Positions 14,409 to 22,043 of a DNA stretch of 23,399 nt are shown in pieces (position 1 is the stretch's first letter; every line of letters starts with the position of its first letter). The notes beneath the pieces are model-generated. The model was not told where the DNA came from, ran no database searches, and worked only from the letters and a program-made list of their open reading frames with translations. The translations under genes and the position numbers were made by a program. This stretch comes from CAXBDP01 sp964598395. GTDB lineage: Bacteria > Bacteroidota > Bacteroidia > Cytophagales > Cyclobacteriaceae. The stretch covers positions 1-23,399 of the forward strand of contig CAZRBW010000049.1 of the NCBI GenBank assembly GCA_964598395.1, in the 5' to 3' direction.

Positions 14409-16400
14409 TCAGTAAGCCAGCAATTGCTCAAGCTTAGTTTTCAATCTATCCACTGGCAGAAAATTCTTCTCTAGTGGAGGAGCGAAAGGTATAGGAGTAT
14501 CCAAACTTGCTTCCCGCATTACTGGCGCATCCAAATACTCAAAGCAATGTTCATTTACCCAAGCGGCTATTTCTGCTCCAATGCCTCCTGTGAGCGTATC
14601 CTCATGCAACACCAATACTTTACCTGTTTTCTTCACAATCTGGGCTACGCTATCCTTATCCCAAGGCAATAAAGTCCGCAAATCGAGCACGGCTACGGAT
14701 AATTCCGGTGATTCATTCAGTAGATTCAATGCCCAATGAACGCCCATTCCATAGGTAATAATCACTGCATCATTTCCTTCTCTGGCCATGGCAGCTTTGC
14801 CTACTTCTACCGTGTAATATTCCTCAGGCACTTGCCCACTTAGCGATCTGTAGAGTGCTTTATGCTCGAAATATAAATATGGATTTGGATCCTCAATGGC
14901 GGCATTTAAAAGTCCTTTTGCATCGCGAGGATTGGACGGGTACACGATTTTGAGTCCAGGTGTATGAAAGAACCAAGCTTCATTTGACTGGCTATGAAAA
15001 GGCCCTGCAGCAACACCAGCTCCACTTGGCATTCGTACTACCACATCGGCATTTTGCCCCCAGCGCCAATGGATTTTTGCCAGATTATTCACAATCTGAT
15101 TGAATCCGCAGGTAACAAAATCTGCAAACTGCATCTCAACCATGGCCTTTTGACCTTTAATTGATAAGCCCAAACCCACTCCAATAATCGCCGATTCGCA
15201 AAGCGGCGTGTTGCGCACTCGATCACGGCCAAATTTATCTACAAAGCCTTCGGTGATCTTAAACACTCCACCATAATCTCCAATGTCCTGACCCATCAAA
15301 ACCAGCTCAGGATATCTCTCCATGCTTTGTTGCAAACCTTGAGAGATAGCATCTACAAATCGTACTTCATTGGTTTTGTCAGATTTTGGGTCTATGACCA
15401 CTTGAGTATGCTCAGCAAATAAGTCAGCATATTCGCGGGAGGAATCTGCAATCGGCATTGGCTCTGCATAAGCCTGCTCCAGTCCCATTTCGATTTCTCT
15501 TTTTATTTCTGCTCTTATTTCTTGCTCTAGCTCATAGGTAAGCGCGCCATTTTGTTTTAAGAATCGCTCATAATTTTCTACCGGATCTTTCTTTGCCCAA
15601 TGCTCCATTAGTTCGTTGGGCACGTATTTGGTGCCAGATGCCTCTTCATGTCCACGCATACGGAAGGTATTTGCTTCGATGATTATCGGTCTTGGGTTTG
15701 TGCGAATATCCTTAGCAAGTTTATCTACCAAACTATACACTGCGAGCACATTATTCCCATCTACCGTGTGCGCTTCAATCCCGTATGCTGGGCCTTTGTC
15801 CGTAAAGGATTTGAATTTGAATTGCTCCGAACTTGGAGTAGATAACCCGTAACCATTATTCTCGATCATGAATATTACAGGCAAATCCCAAACGGCAGCC
15901 ACATTTAACGCTTCGTGAAAATCGCCTTCGCTACTGGCACCATCGCCTGTGAATACTAGCACGGCATTTTTCTCTCCTTTCAATTTATGCGCTAGCCCAA
16001 TGCCATCTGCCAAGGCCATTTGTGGCCCAAGGTGGGAGATCATTCCTACGATATTGTGCTCCTTAGCACCAAAGTGAAATGAGCGATCTCGGCCTTTGGT
16101 GTAGCCATGATCTTTGCCTTGAAACTGGGCAAAAAGCTTATCCAATGGCATATTGCGGCCAGTGAAAATACCTAAGTTGCGGTGCATAGGTAGGATGTAT
16201 TCTTCCTCCCGCATACACAAAACTGCACCTACCGACACGGCTTCTTGTCCGATGCCCGAAAACCATTTACTGATTTTACCTTGACGAAGTAAGATCAACA
16301 TCTTCTCCTCGATCATACGAGGCTTCAAAAGTGTCCTGTATATTTCTAATAAACGTTTTTTCGAAAAACCTTTATCTACAAAATTCATTTCTATTTGCAT
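14409..16400 (-). CDS. 2-oxo acid dehydrogenase E1, fused alpha and beta subunits
   Basis: 663-residue thiamine-diphosphate enzyme, the decarboxylating E1 of a pyruvate or branched-chain 2-oxo acid dehydrogenase complex. The alpha half (about 1-335) carries the TPP/Mg motif from GDGASSEGD at 152-160 to ENNGYG at 180-185 and the phosphorylation-loop-like RMRGHEEASGTKY. The beta half (about 345-663) has the transketolase pyrimidine region (LMGQDIGDYGGVF) and the C-terminal domain (VLHEDTLTGGIGAEIAAWV). Both subunits in one chain is a form common in Bacteroidota. Substrate cannot be settled from sequence alone. The start may be Met5 (16388), because the promoter elements place transcription start near the first ATG. 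It needs lipoylated E2, linking it to lipA. Confidence 0.94.
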   Translation of the reverse strand: MQIEMNFVDKGFSKKRLLEIYRTLLKPRMIEEKMLILLRQGKISKWFSGIGQEAVSVGAVLCMREEEYILPMHRNLGIFTGRNMPLDKLFAQFQGKDHGYTKGRDRSFHFGAKEHNIVGMISHLGPQMALADGIGLAHKLKGEKNAVLVFTGDGASSEGDFHEALNVAAVWDLPVIFMIENNGYGLSTPSSEQFKFKSFTDKGPAYGIEAHTVDGNNVLAVYSLVDKLAKDIRTNPRPIIIEANTFRMRGHEEASGTKYVPNELMEHWAKKDPVENYERFLKQNGALTYELEQEIRAEIKREIEMGLEQAYAEPMPIADSSREYADLFAEHTQVVIDPKSDKTNEVRFVDAISQGLQQSMERYPELVLMGQDIGDYGGVFKITEGFVDKFGRDRVRNTPLCESAIIGVGLGLSIKGQKAMVEMQFADFVTCGFNQIVNNLAKIHWRWGQNADVVVRMPSGAGVAAGPFHSQSNEAWFFHTPGLKIVYPSNPRDAKGLLNAAIEDPNPYLYFEHKALYRSLSGQVPEEYYTVEVGKAAMAREGNDAVIITYGMGVHWALNLLNESPELSVAVLDLRTLLPWDKDSVAQIVKKTGKVLVLHEDTLTGGIGAEIAAWVNEHCFEYLDAPVMREASLDTPIPFAPPLEKNFLPVDRLKTKLEQLLAY

Positions 16401-16404
16401 GGCT

Positions 16405-16435
16405 TAAAGATAAAGCAAGGTTTTGGCCGTACAAA
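16405..16435 (-). promoter_or_regulatory. Bacteroidota-type promoter of the E1 gene
   Basis: TTTG (16432-16435) and TATCTTTA (16405-16412) on the minus strand are separated by 19 bp, matching the -33/-7 layout of this phylum with one mismatch in the -7 box. The predicted start of transcription falls on the first ATG, which favours translation from Met5 at 16388. Confidence 0.55.
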
Positions 16436-16473
16436 AGACAAGCTTCTGATATTTTCTATAGGAGCTATGTTGA

Positions 16474-17745
16474 ATGATAGGTAAATTTACAGCAATGATT
16501 AAATATGAATATTTTCAATTAGATAATGGCTTGGATGTATATGTGCATCAAGACCCAAGTACACCCATGGCCGTGCTTAATCTTTTATACAAAGTTGGCT
16601 CTCGAAATGAGCATCCAGATAAAACAGGTTTCGCGCATTTGTTTGAGCACTTGATGTTTGGTGGCTCCAAGAACATAGCAGAATTTGACTCGCCGCTGCA
16701 AAATGTAGGGGGTGATAACAACGCCTTTACCAGCCCAGATATCACCAATTATTATATCACCATACCTTCCGCCAATTTGGAAACGGCCTTTTGGCTGGAG
16801 TCTGATCGAATGTTGTCGCTCAGCTTCGATCCGAAAGTGCTAGAAGTACAGCGGAAAGTGGTGATTGAAGAATTTAAACAGCGATATCTGAACCAGCCAT
16901 ATGGCGATGTGTGGCTCAAATTGCGGCCTTTGGCTTATGATGTGCATCCGTATAATTGGGCAACCATAGGCAAAGATATTTCGCATATCGAAGACGCAAC
17001 TATGCAGGATGTGCAAGATTTCTTCTTCACTCATTATCGTCCAAACAATGCCATTTTGGTGATCTCGGGCGATGTGGAAATGAATGAAGTAAAAAGACTT
17101 GCAGAAAAATATTTTGGGCCAATACCTGCAGGGCCAGCATTGGACAAAACTTTACCTAAAGAACCTAAGCAACGCGAGAAAAAGGAATTGCATGTAGAAG
17201 CTGCGGTGCCAATAGATGCTTGGTATAGAGTGTATCATATTCCAGGCAGGATGGAGCCGGGCTATCATGCGGCAGATTTGCTAAGCGATATTATTGGTAG
17301 AGGAAAATCGACTGAATTGTATCAAATATTAGTGAAGGAAAAGCAATTGCTTAATTCTTTTTCGTCATTCGTTACGGGTTCGGTAGATCCTGGCTTATTG
17401 GTAATCAATGGCAAATTGAACGATGGCGTTACTTTCGAGGAAGTAGAGCGGGAGGTTGATGCATTTATTGAGCAATGCAAAAATGAGATAATTGAAGAAG
17501 ACCTAGAGCGGGTAAAAAACCAAGCAATGGCTACTATAGAATTTGGTGAAATTGATTTACTCAATCGCTCCATGGCCTTGGCTTATGCCGCTATGTTGGG
17601 CAATCCAGATTTGGTAAATACCGAAAAGAATGAGATTCAAAAATTGACTACTGCAGATATTGTAAAAGCAGCCAATGATATACTAAGGCCAGAAAACTCA
17701 ACAACTCTATACTACAAAGCAAAACAAACCGAATATGCATCATAA
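16474..17745 (+). CDS. M16 family zinc peptidase, active-subunit type
   Basis: 423-residue insulinase/mitochondrial-processing-peptidase-like metalloprotease of the single-domain-pair M16B type. The inverted zinc motif HLFEH lies at residues 55-59 and the third ligand is the Glu in VVIEEF (132/133), so it should be catalytic. The C-terminal half holds the M16C inactive-like domain. No signal peptide is seen, which suggests a cytoplasmic protein. Met8 (16495) is an equally good start, as related proteins usually begin close to xKYEYFxLDNGL. It is the first gene of a plus-strand trio: its end overlaps ispF by 11 bp. Confidence 0.93.
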   Translation: MIGKFTAMIKYEYFQLDNGLDVYVHQDPSTPMAVLNLLYKVGSRNEHPDKTGFAHLFEHLMFGGSKNIAEFDSPLQNVGGDNNAFTSPDITNYYITIPSANLETAFWLESDRMLSLSFDPKVLEVQRKVVIEEFKQRYLNQPYGDVWLKLRPLAYDVHPYNWATIGKDISHIEDATMQDVQDFFFTHYRPNNAILVISGDVEMNEVKRLAEKYFGPIPAGPALDKTLPKEPKQREKKELHVEAAVPIDAWYRVYHIPGRMEPGYHAADLLSDIIGRGKSTELYQILVKEKQLLNSFSSFVTGSVDPGLLVINGKLNDGVTFEEVEREVDAFIEQCKNEIIEEDLERVKNQAMATIEFGEIDLLNRSMALAYAAMLGNPDLVNTEKNEIQKLTTADIVKAANDILRPENSTTLYYKAKQTEYAS

Positions 17746-18232
17746 AATTGGCTTTGGCTACGACGTGCACCAAGTGGAGGAAGGCCGTCCCTTCTGGATT
17801 GGTGGCATTCAAATACCGCATACGCATGGCGCAGTCGGCCATTCCGATGCCGATGTATTAATCCACACTATTTGCGATGCGCTTTTGGGTGCTGCAAATT
17901 TGCGAGATATCGGTTATCATTTTTCGGATAAAGACCCTCAATACAAGGGAATTGATAGCAAAATATTGTTGAAAGATGTGATGCTTTTGCTTCGTGAAAA
18001 AAACTATGAAGTGGGCAATATCGACGCAACAATTGTATTGGAAATGCCCAAAATCAATCCACATGTGGATGCTATAAAGGCTTGTTTATCGGACGTGATG
18101 GCCGTTTCTCAAGAAGATATTTCCATAAAAGCCACCACTAATGAGCGAATGGGTTTTGTCGGTCGCGAAGAAGGCGTCGCCTGTTACGCTGTTTGTTTGA
18201 TTTACAAAGTAGAAGGCTTAGATAACAATTAA
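17735..18232 (+). CDS. ispF: IspF, 2-C-methyl-D-erythritol 2,4-cyclodiphosphate synthase
   Basis: 165 residues, close to the usual 155-165. It cyclises CDP-methylerythritol phosphate in the MEP isoprenoid pathway. Metal ligands are visible: Asp10 and His12 in GYDVH, and His44 after the HSDADVLIH motif (36-44). The closing motif ATTNERMGFVGREEGVACYAV is standard. The start codon lies inside the end of the M16 peptidase gene, giving translational coupling, and mnmD follows 20 bp later. The enzyme acts in the cytoplasm as a trimer in known cases. Its presence shows that this organism makes isoprenoids by the MEP route. Confidence 0.97.
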   Translation: MHHKIGFGYDVHQVEEGRPFWIGGIQIPHTHGAVGHSDADVLIHTICDALLGAANLRDIGYHFSDKDPQYKGIDSKILLKDVMLLLREKNYEVGNIDATIVLEMPKINPHVDAIKACLSDVMAVSQEDISIKATTNERMGFVGREEGVACYAVCLIYKVEGLDNN

Positions 18233-18252
18233 ATCTAGAATTTCCTTGGCAG

Positions 18253-18936
18253 ATGGAGATTAAGATTATACAAACTGAAGACGGCTCAAATTCATTGTAT
18301 CGCCCTGATATTATGGAGAGCTATCATAGTTTTCATGGAGCATTGCAAGAGTCCGTTCATGTGTATATCAAATCTGGTTTGGGCTATTACGCTTCCAACT
18401 ATAAAGGTGAAATACAGGTATTCGAATTGGGATTTGGAACTGGATTAAACGCGCTTTTGGCTTGGCAATGGGCAACAGAAAACCAGCGGGAGGTAGTTTA
18501 TACGACTATTGAGCCTTATCCGCTATCAGAAGAAATTTGGTCGCAACTCAATTATGCCCATAGCTTCTCCAATCCTATTGAGAGCCAGAAAGTATTTGAG
18601 CAATTACACGTATGTGATTGGGAACAAACAAACCAAATTCATCCAAACTTTCAGTTTACAAAAAGCCTTTCTAAGCTTGAGGATTTCATTCTTCCAAGCA
18701 ATAGATTCCATGTGGTTTTCTTTGATGCATTTGCCCCTAGAAAGCAACCGGAATTATGGGATGAAACAGCTCTTAAAAAGATCTTTGACAGTATGCAACC
18801 AAAGGGCATTTTAACAACTTATTGTGCCCAAGGTCAATTTCAGAGAACTTTGCAATCTGCTGGTTTTGAAGCAGAAAGAATTGCAGGTCCTCGGGGAAAA
18901 AAACATATGGTAAGAGGAATGAAGATGGAGAAATAA
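18253..18936 (+). CDS. mnmD: MnmD, tRNA wobble-uridine methyltransferase (MnmC N-domain type)
   Basis: 227-residue SAM-dependent methyltransferase. The SAM-binding loop is VFELGFGTGLNALLA at residues 56-70; the catalytic-site signature VVFFDAFAPRKQPELWD covers 154-170 with Asp158; and the C-terminal segment AGFEAERIAGPRGKKHMVRG is characteristic. In the two-domain MnmC of gammaproteobacteria this domain performs the last methylation of mnm5s2U34 in tRNA; here it is a stand-alone domain without the FAD oxidase part. It converges with rmuC and ends 30 bp from it. It is probably co-transcribed with ispF. Confidence 0.92.
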   Translation: MEIKIIQTEDGSNSLYRPDIMESYHSFHGALQESVHVYIKSGLGYYASNYKGEIQVFELGFGTGLNALLAWQWATENQREVVYTTIEPYPLSEEIWSQLNYAHSFSNPIESQKVFEQLHVCDWEQTNQIHPNFQFTKSLSKLEDFILPSNRFHVVFFDAFAPRKQPELWDETALKKIFDSMQPKGILTTYCAQGQFQRTLQSAGFEAERIAGPRGKKHMVRGMKMEK

Positions 18937-18966
18937 TGCAGTTTGGAGTAAGGTTACTCTAAAAAT

Positions 18967-20274
18967 TTACTCTTCATCTAAACCATCATCTAAAAATTTT
19001 GGTGGGAGGTTTTTATTGGTTTTTACTCCTAGGCTTTTCATGTTCTCAGCCCTGCGAACCAAATTCCCTCGGCCAGTGCTTAGTTTATTTATAGCGCTGT
19101 CATAACTCTCTTGAGTTTGACGAATTCTCTCACCTATTCTCTCCAAATCTTCTGCAAAGCCAACAAACTTATCGTATAAGTCACCGCCTTGTTTGGCTAT
19201 TTCAGCAGCATTCTGGCTTTGGTATTCTTGTCGCCAAATGGAGGCAATGGTTCTTAAGGTTGCTAGTAATGTAGTAGGACTTACAATCACAATATTGCGC
19301 GAAAAGGAATCTGTAAAAAGATCAGGATCGTGCTGTACGGCTAATGAAAATGCTGGTTCAATTGGGATGAAAAGCAAGACAAAATCTAAGCTCTCACCAT
19401 CTCCAAACACTGCATAATTTTTATCGCTAAGGCCTTTCACATGCGCTCGCACAGATAAAATATGCTGCTTAATCCAGCCAGCTTTTCTGTCATCTTCCTC
19501 TTCGCTCACCAGTCGCTCGTAGGCCACAAGCGAAACTTTAGAATCGACGATGATCTTTTTATTCTCTGGTAATTTGATGGTAACATCAGGTTGCAATCTG
19601 CGACCATCTTCTGTACGTACGCTCTCTTGAGTAAAATACTCTCTGTCCTTTACAAGCCCAGATTTCTCTAATACACTTTCAAGAATCATTTCGCCCCAAT
19701 TACCTTGCGTTTTTTGCTCACCTTTAAGTGCTTTGGTAAGGTTCTCTGCTTCCTTACTCATTTTCTGATTGAGCTCCTTCAAGTGAATCAACTGTTCCCG
19801 CAAAGCACTATTTCCCAGTAAATTGTCCTTATTTGCTTGCTCTACCTTGGTGCTGAAATCAGTGATTTTCACTCTTAGCGGATCAAGCATCTTACTGATA
19901 CTTTCCTCACTTTGGAGTTTGAATTTATGAGCCTTTTCATCGAAGATTCTATTGGCCAAATTGTCGAATTGCTCAGTAAACCGCTTTTGGATCTCGGTGA
20001 TTTCAGCTTTTTGCTCTTTGAGGCGATCTTGTAAGGATCTTTGCTCGGCCTCTTTGGTAGCTAGGGTGGTTTTAAGCTCGGTGAGTTCAATATTTTTTTG
20101 ATGGCGCTCTTGTTTTAGCAATTCGTTATCTGCGCTCAAGCTTGCCACCTGCTGTTCCGCTACTCGGGCTTGAGTTTTGGCCTCGTTCAATTTGCGGTTG
20201 ATGCTAATATATGCCGCGAGAAATCCGCCCAATCCTCCCGCTATTATTCCAATGATGATGTTAGTAATATCCAA
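18967..20274 (-). CDS. rmuC: RmuC-family DNA recombination protein
   Basis: 435 residues. The N-terminus is one transmembrane helix (about 5-24, IIIGIIAGGLGGFLAAYIS), followed by a long coiled coil (about 30-190, rich in E, K, Q and L heptads) and then the RmuC domain (about 190-400) with KGEQKTQGNWGEMILE, LQPDVTIKLPENKKIIVDSKVSL and FVLLFIPIEPAF. The domain is related to restriction-endonuclease folds, and RmuC is implicated in limiting DNA inversions at short inverted repeats. Its exact activity is not settled. The gene is transcribed alone after the terminator of the redoxin gene. Confidence 0.95.
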   Translation of the reverse strand: MDITNIIIGIIAGGLGGFLAAYISINRKLNEAKTQARVAEQQVASLSADNELLKQERHQKNIELTELKTTLATKEAEQRSLQDRLKEQKAEITEIQKRFTEQFDNLANRIFDEKAHKFKLQSEESISKMLDPLRVKITDFSTKVEQANKDNLLGNSALREQLIHLKELNQKMSKEAENLTKALKGEQKTQGNWGEMILESVLEKSGLVKDREYFTQESVRTEDGRRLQPDVTIKLPENKKIIVDSKVSLVAYERLVSEEEDDRKAGWIKQHILSVRAHVKGLSDKNYAVFGDGESLDFVLLFIPIEPAFSLAVQHDPDLFTDSFSRNIVIVSPTTLLATLRTIASIWRQEYQSQNAAEIAKQGGDLYDKFVGFAEDLERIGERIRQTQESYDSAINKLSTGRGNLVRRAENMKSLGVKTNKNLPPKFLDDGLDEE

Positions 20275-20378
20275 ATCTTTTTTTTGATCAAGTTAAAGCC
20301 TTTGCCAGCTCTTTGCAAGCCGTGGATTTATAAATTACTCAGGTTAATTGCTAAAGTATTCCTGAGAATTTAAAAAAT

Positions 20379-20410
20379 TATCCCTCAAGCCATTTCTGGC
20401 CAAAGGGATA
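20379..20410 (-). terminator. Rho-independent terminator of the redoxin gene
   Basis: The arms TATCCCT and AGGGATA pair (7 bp), then a symmetrical CAA/CAA internal loop, then GCCA/TGGC (4 bp) around a TTTC loop. On the minus strand it is followed by a TTTTTT run. It starts 34 nt past the stop codon at 20444. Confidence 0.8.
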
Positions 20411-20443
20411 TGGAATACTAATGATAGAAAGATAAATTGCGTC

Positions 20444-21073
20444 TTATTTCAACTTTTCCAAGGCATCCATTATATCCTTTGCACTTGCCCTTTTTCGATA
20501 GTCCGGATCGAAGTGTCGCCATACAATTTCACCATTTTGGTTGATTACAAAAGTAGCTGGAATGGGCAATCTATCCGAATCATCCGTATTGGCTTCTGAT
20601 AGATTTGCGTCCAGCCTTTTATTATAAGCATCAATGCTGGCTTGGTCGGGGAGGAAAGTCACATCGAAGGCATTGGAAATGCGATATGCCTCATCATATA
20701 GGAGACTAAATTCAGCCTCAGTTTTGGTGGCCATCGATTTAAGGTAGGGAGGTTGTTCGGGCGCAACGGCAATCAATCTAGCACCTGAAGCTTCAATCAT
20801 TGCCAAACTATCCTGCAGCTGCCCTAGATGCTTATTGCAAACAGGGCACCATTGGCCTCTATAGAAAATAAGCACTACAGGTCCTTTGGCCAATTGTTCT
20901 GATAAGCGAAACTCCTTATCAAACTGATCAGAAGCAGTGAAATCTTCCACCATTGCACCAACCGGAAGTCCTTTTGCCTGATTTACATCTTTATATTTTT
21001 GCCCTTGCGCGAATGATTGAAAAACCACTCCGAGAGTGACAAGAGTAAAGATGAACGCTTTTTTAATCTGCAT
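20444..21073 (-). CDS. Exported redoxin / peroxiredoxin-like protein
   Basis: 209 residues. Residues 1-23 are a Sec signal peptide (AFIFTLVTLGVVFQSFAQ). The thioredoxin-fold domain has YRGQWCPVCN with Cys76 and Cys79, typical of the AhpC/TSA-redoxin group that reduces peroxides or disulfides. The C-terminal PATFVINQNGEIVWRHFDPDYRKRASA is usual for this group. A periplasmic location follows from the signal. It begins 10 bp after the flavodoxin-like gene, so both are probably co-transcribed, and a clear terminator follows. The physiological substrate is not evident. Confidence 0.9.
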   Translation of the reverse strand: MQIKKAFIFTLVTLGVVFQSFAQGQKYKDVNQAKGLPVGAMVEDFTASDQFDKEFRLSEQLAKGPVVLIFYRGQWCPVCNKHLGQLQDSLAMIEASGARLIAVAPEQPPYLKSMATKTEAEFSLLYDEAYRISNAFDVTFLPDQASIDAYNKRLDANLSEANTDDSDRLPIPATFVINQNGEIVWRHFDPDYRKRASAKDIMDALEKLK

Positions 21074-21083
21074 TTAAGTGAGT

Positions 21084-21839
21084 TTAATTTGATGAACGAT
21101 ATTCAGGATTCGGGTGGTCATTATGTTCGCTATTATCCCAATGAGTACGCTGATTCCCATAAGCAGAAATTCCTCCCGCCTTATGAAAAGCAAGAGCTTG
21201 GTGCATTAAGTTCCAAGTCATAAAAGTAGTGTTACGATTGGTGAAATTATTTTCAAGTCCACCAGAATTCTTATCCAAATATGAAGGGCCTGGCCCAGCC
21301 TCACCAATCCAACCTGCATCTGCTTGTGGAGGTATCGTATAGCCTAAATGTTGAAGCGCATATAAAATACTCATTGCGCAATGTTTGATTCCGTCTTCAT
21401 TACCGGTAACTAAACATCCGCCTACTTTGCCATAATATGCATATTGGCCTTTTTCATTGGTTTTGCTAGAAAAGCCATACAATCGTTCGATGGCTTGAGA
21501 GGCAACGGATGATTTTTCGCCAAGCCAAATAGGTGTGCCTATCACTAAGATATTAGCATCCATAATTTTACTTTGGATAGCCGGCCAATCGTCACTTTCG
21601 AAGCCATGCTCACGCATATCGGGATATACGCCAGGGGCAATATCGTAGTCAACTGGCCGAATAATCTCAGTTTGAATGCCATTTACTTCCATAATGGCTT
21701 GGCTCATTTTAATAAGTCCTTCGGTATGGCTCAGTTTCCCTGTGGGTTTTAAAGTACAGTTTAGGAAGATGGCTTTAAGGCTAGTGAAATCATATGGATT
21801 ATTACGATTGAGCTGGTCTTGATAAGTGCTTAATTTCAT
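21084..21839 (-). CDS. Flavodoxin-like / NADPH-dependent FMN reductase family protein
   Basis: 251-residue cytoplasmic protein. The flavodoxin-like fold is shown by the first strand and phosphate loop region (AIFLNCTLKPTGKLSHTEGLI, residues 24-44), the ANILVIGTPIWLGEKSS strand-turn, and the later GGCLVTGNEDGIKHC segment near the flavin ring. Members are FMN-dependent oxidoreductases acting on quinones or other electron acceptors, so only the family can be given. It is the first gene of a two-gene operon with an exported redoxin. The upstream 204-bp gap holds no strong promoter that I can identify. Confidence 0.87.
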   Translation of the reverse strand: MKLSTYQDQLNRNNPYDFTSLKAIFLNCTLKPTGKLSHTEGLIKMSQAIMEVNGIQTEIIRPVDYDIAPGVYPDMREHGFESDDWPAIQSKIMDANILVIGTPIWLGEKSSVASQAIERLYGFSSKTNEKGQYAYYGKVGGCLVTGNEDGIKHCAMSILYALQHLGYTIPPQADAGWIGEAGPGPSYLDKNSGGLENNFTNRNTTFMTWNLMHQALAFHKAGGISAYGNQRTHWDNSEHNDHPNPEYRSSN

Positions 21840-21992
21840 TATTGATTAAATTTATATTGTTGGGATGATTATTTTCTAAATCAATAAATAGTGCTCAAAG
21901 CAAAACATCCTTAAAGCTTTGGGAATAATTGGTATTAACTTCTATACACGAATATTTTCATATACTGACTTACAAATTAGGAAGAATAAAAA

Positions 21993-22017
21993 AAAGACCC
22001 ACATAAAGCAGGTCTTT
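21993..22017 (-). terminator. Rho-independent terminator of the S9 peptidase gene
   Basis: The stem AAAGACC/GGTCTTT (7 bp) with an 11-nt loop starts 27 nt past the stop at 22044; on the minus strand its second arm runs on into at least five further T. Confidence 0.85.
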
Positions 22018-22043
22018 CCTATATAGTAATGTGAATCTAATGA

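Larger units (their letters stand above)
2990..21179. repeat. Dispersed octamer GCGGGAGG, 13 copies
   Basis: Exact copies read as GCGGGAGG on the plus strand start at 11637, 14360, 15435, 17448 and 18486; copies read as CCTCCCGC on the plus strand start at 2990, 5965, 11843, 12755, 14382, 16205, 20234 and 21172. Ten are inside genes, in several reading frames, and three are intergenic. For a base composition near 41% GC I estimate about 0.2 copies expected in this length. The base after the octamer on its own strand is A in seven copies and never C. Confidence 0.8.

Noticed and set aside
18946..18959. Small inverted repeat GAGTA/TACTC between mnmD and rmuC
   Set aside because: Only five pairs, low GC and no clear T-run; too weak to call a terminator despite its convergent position.
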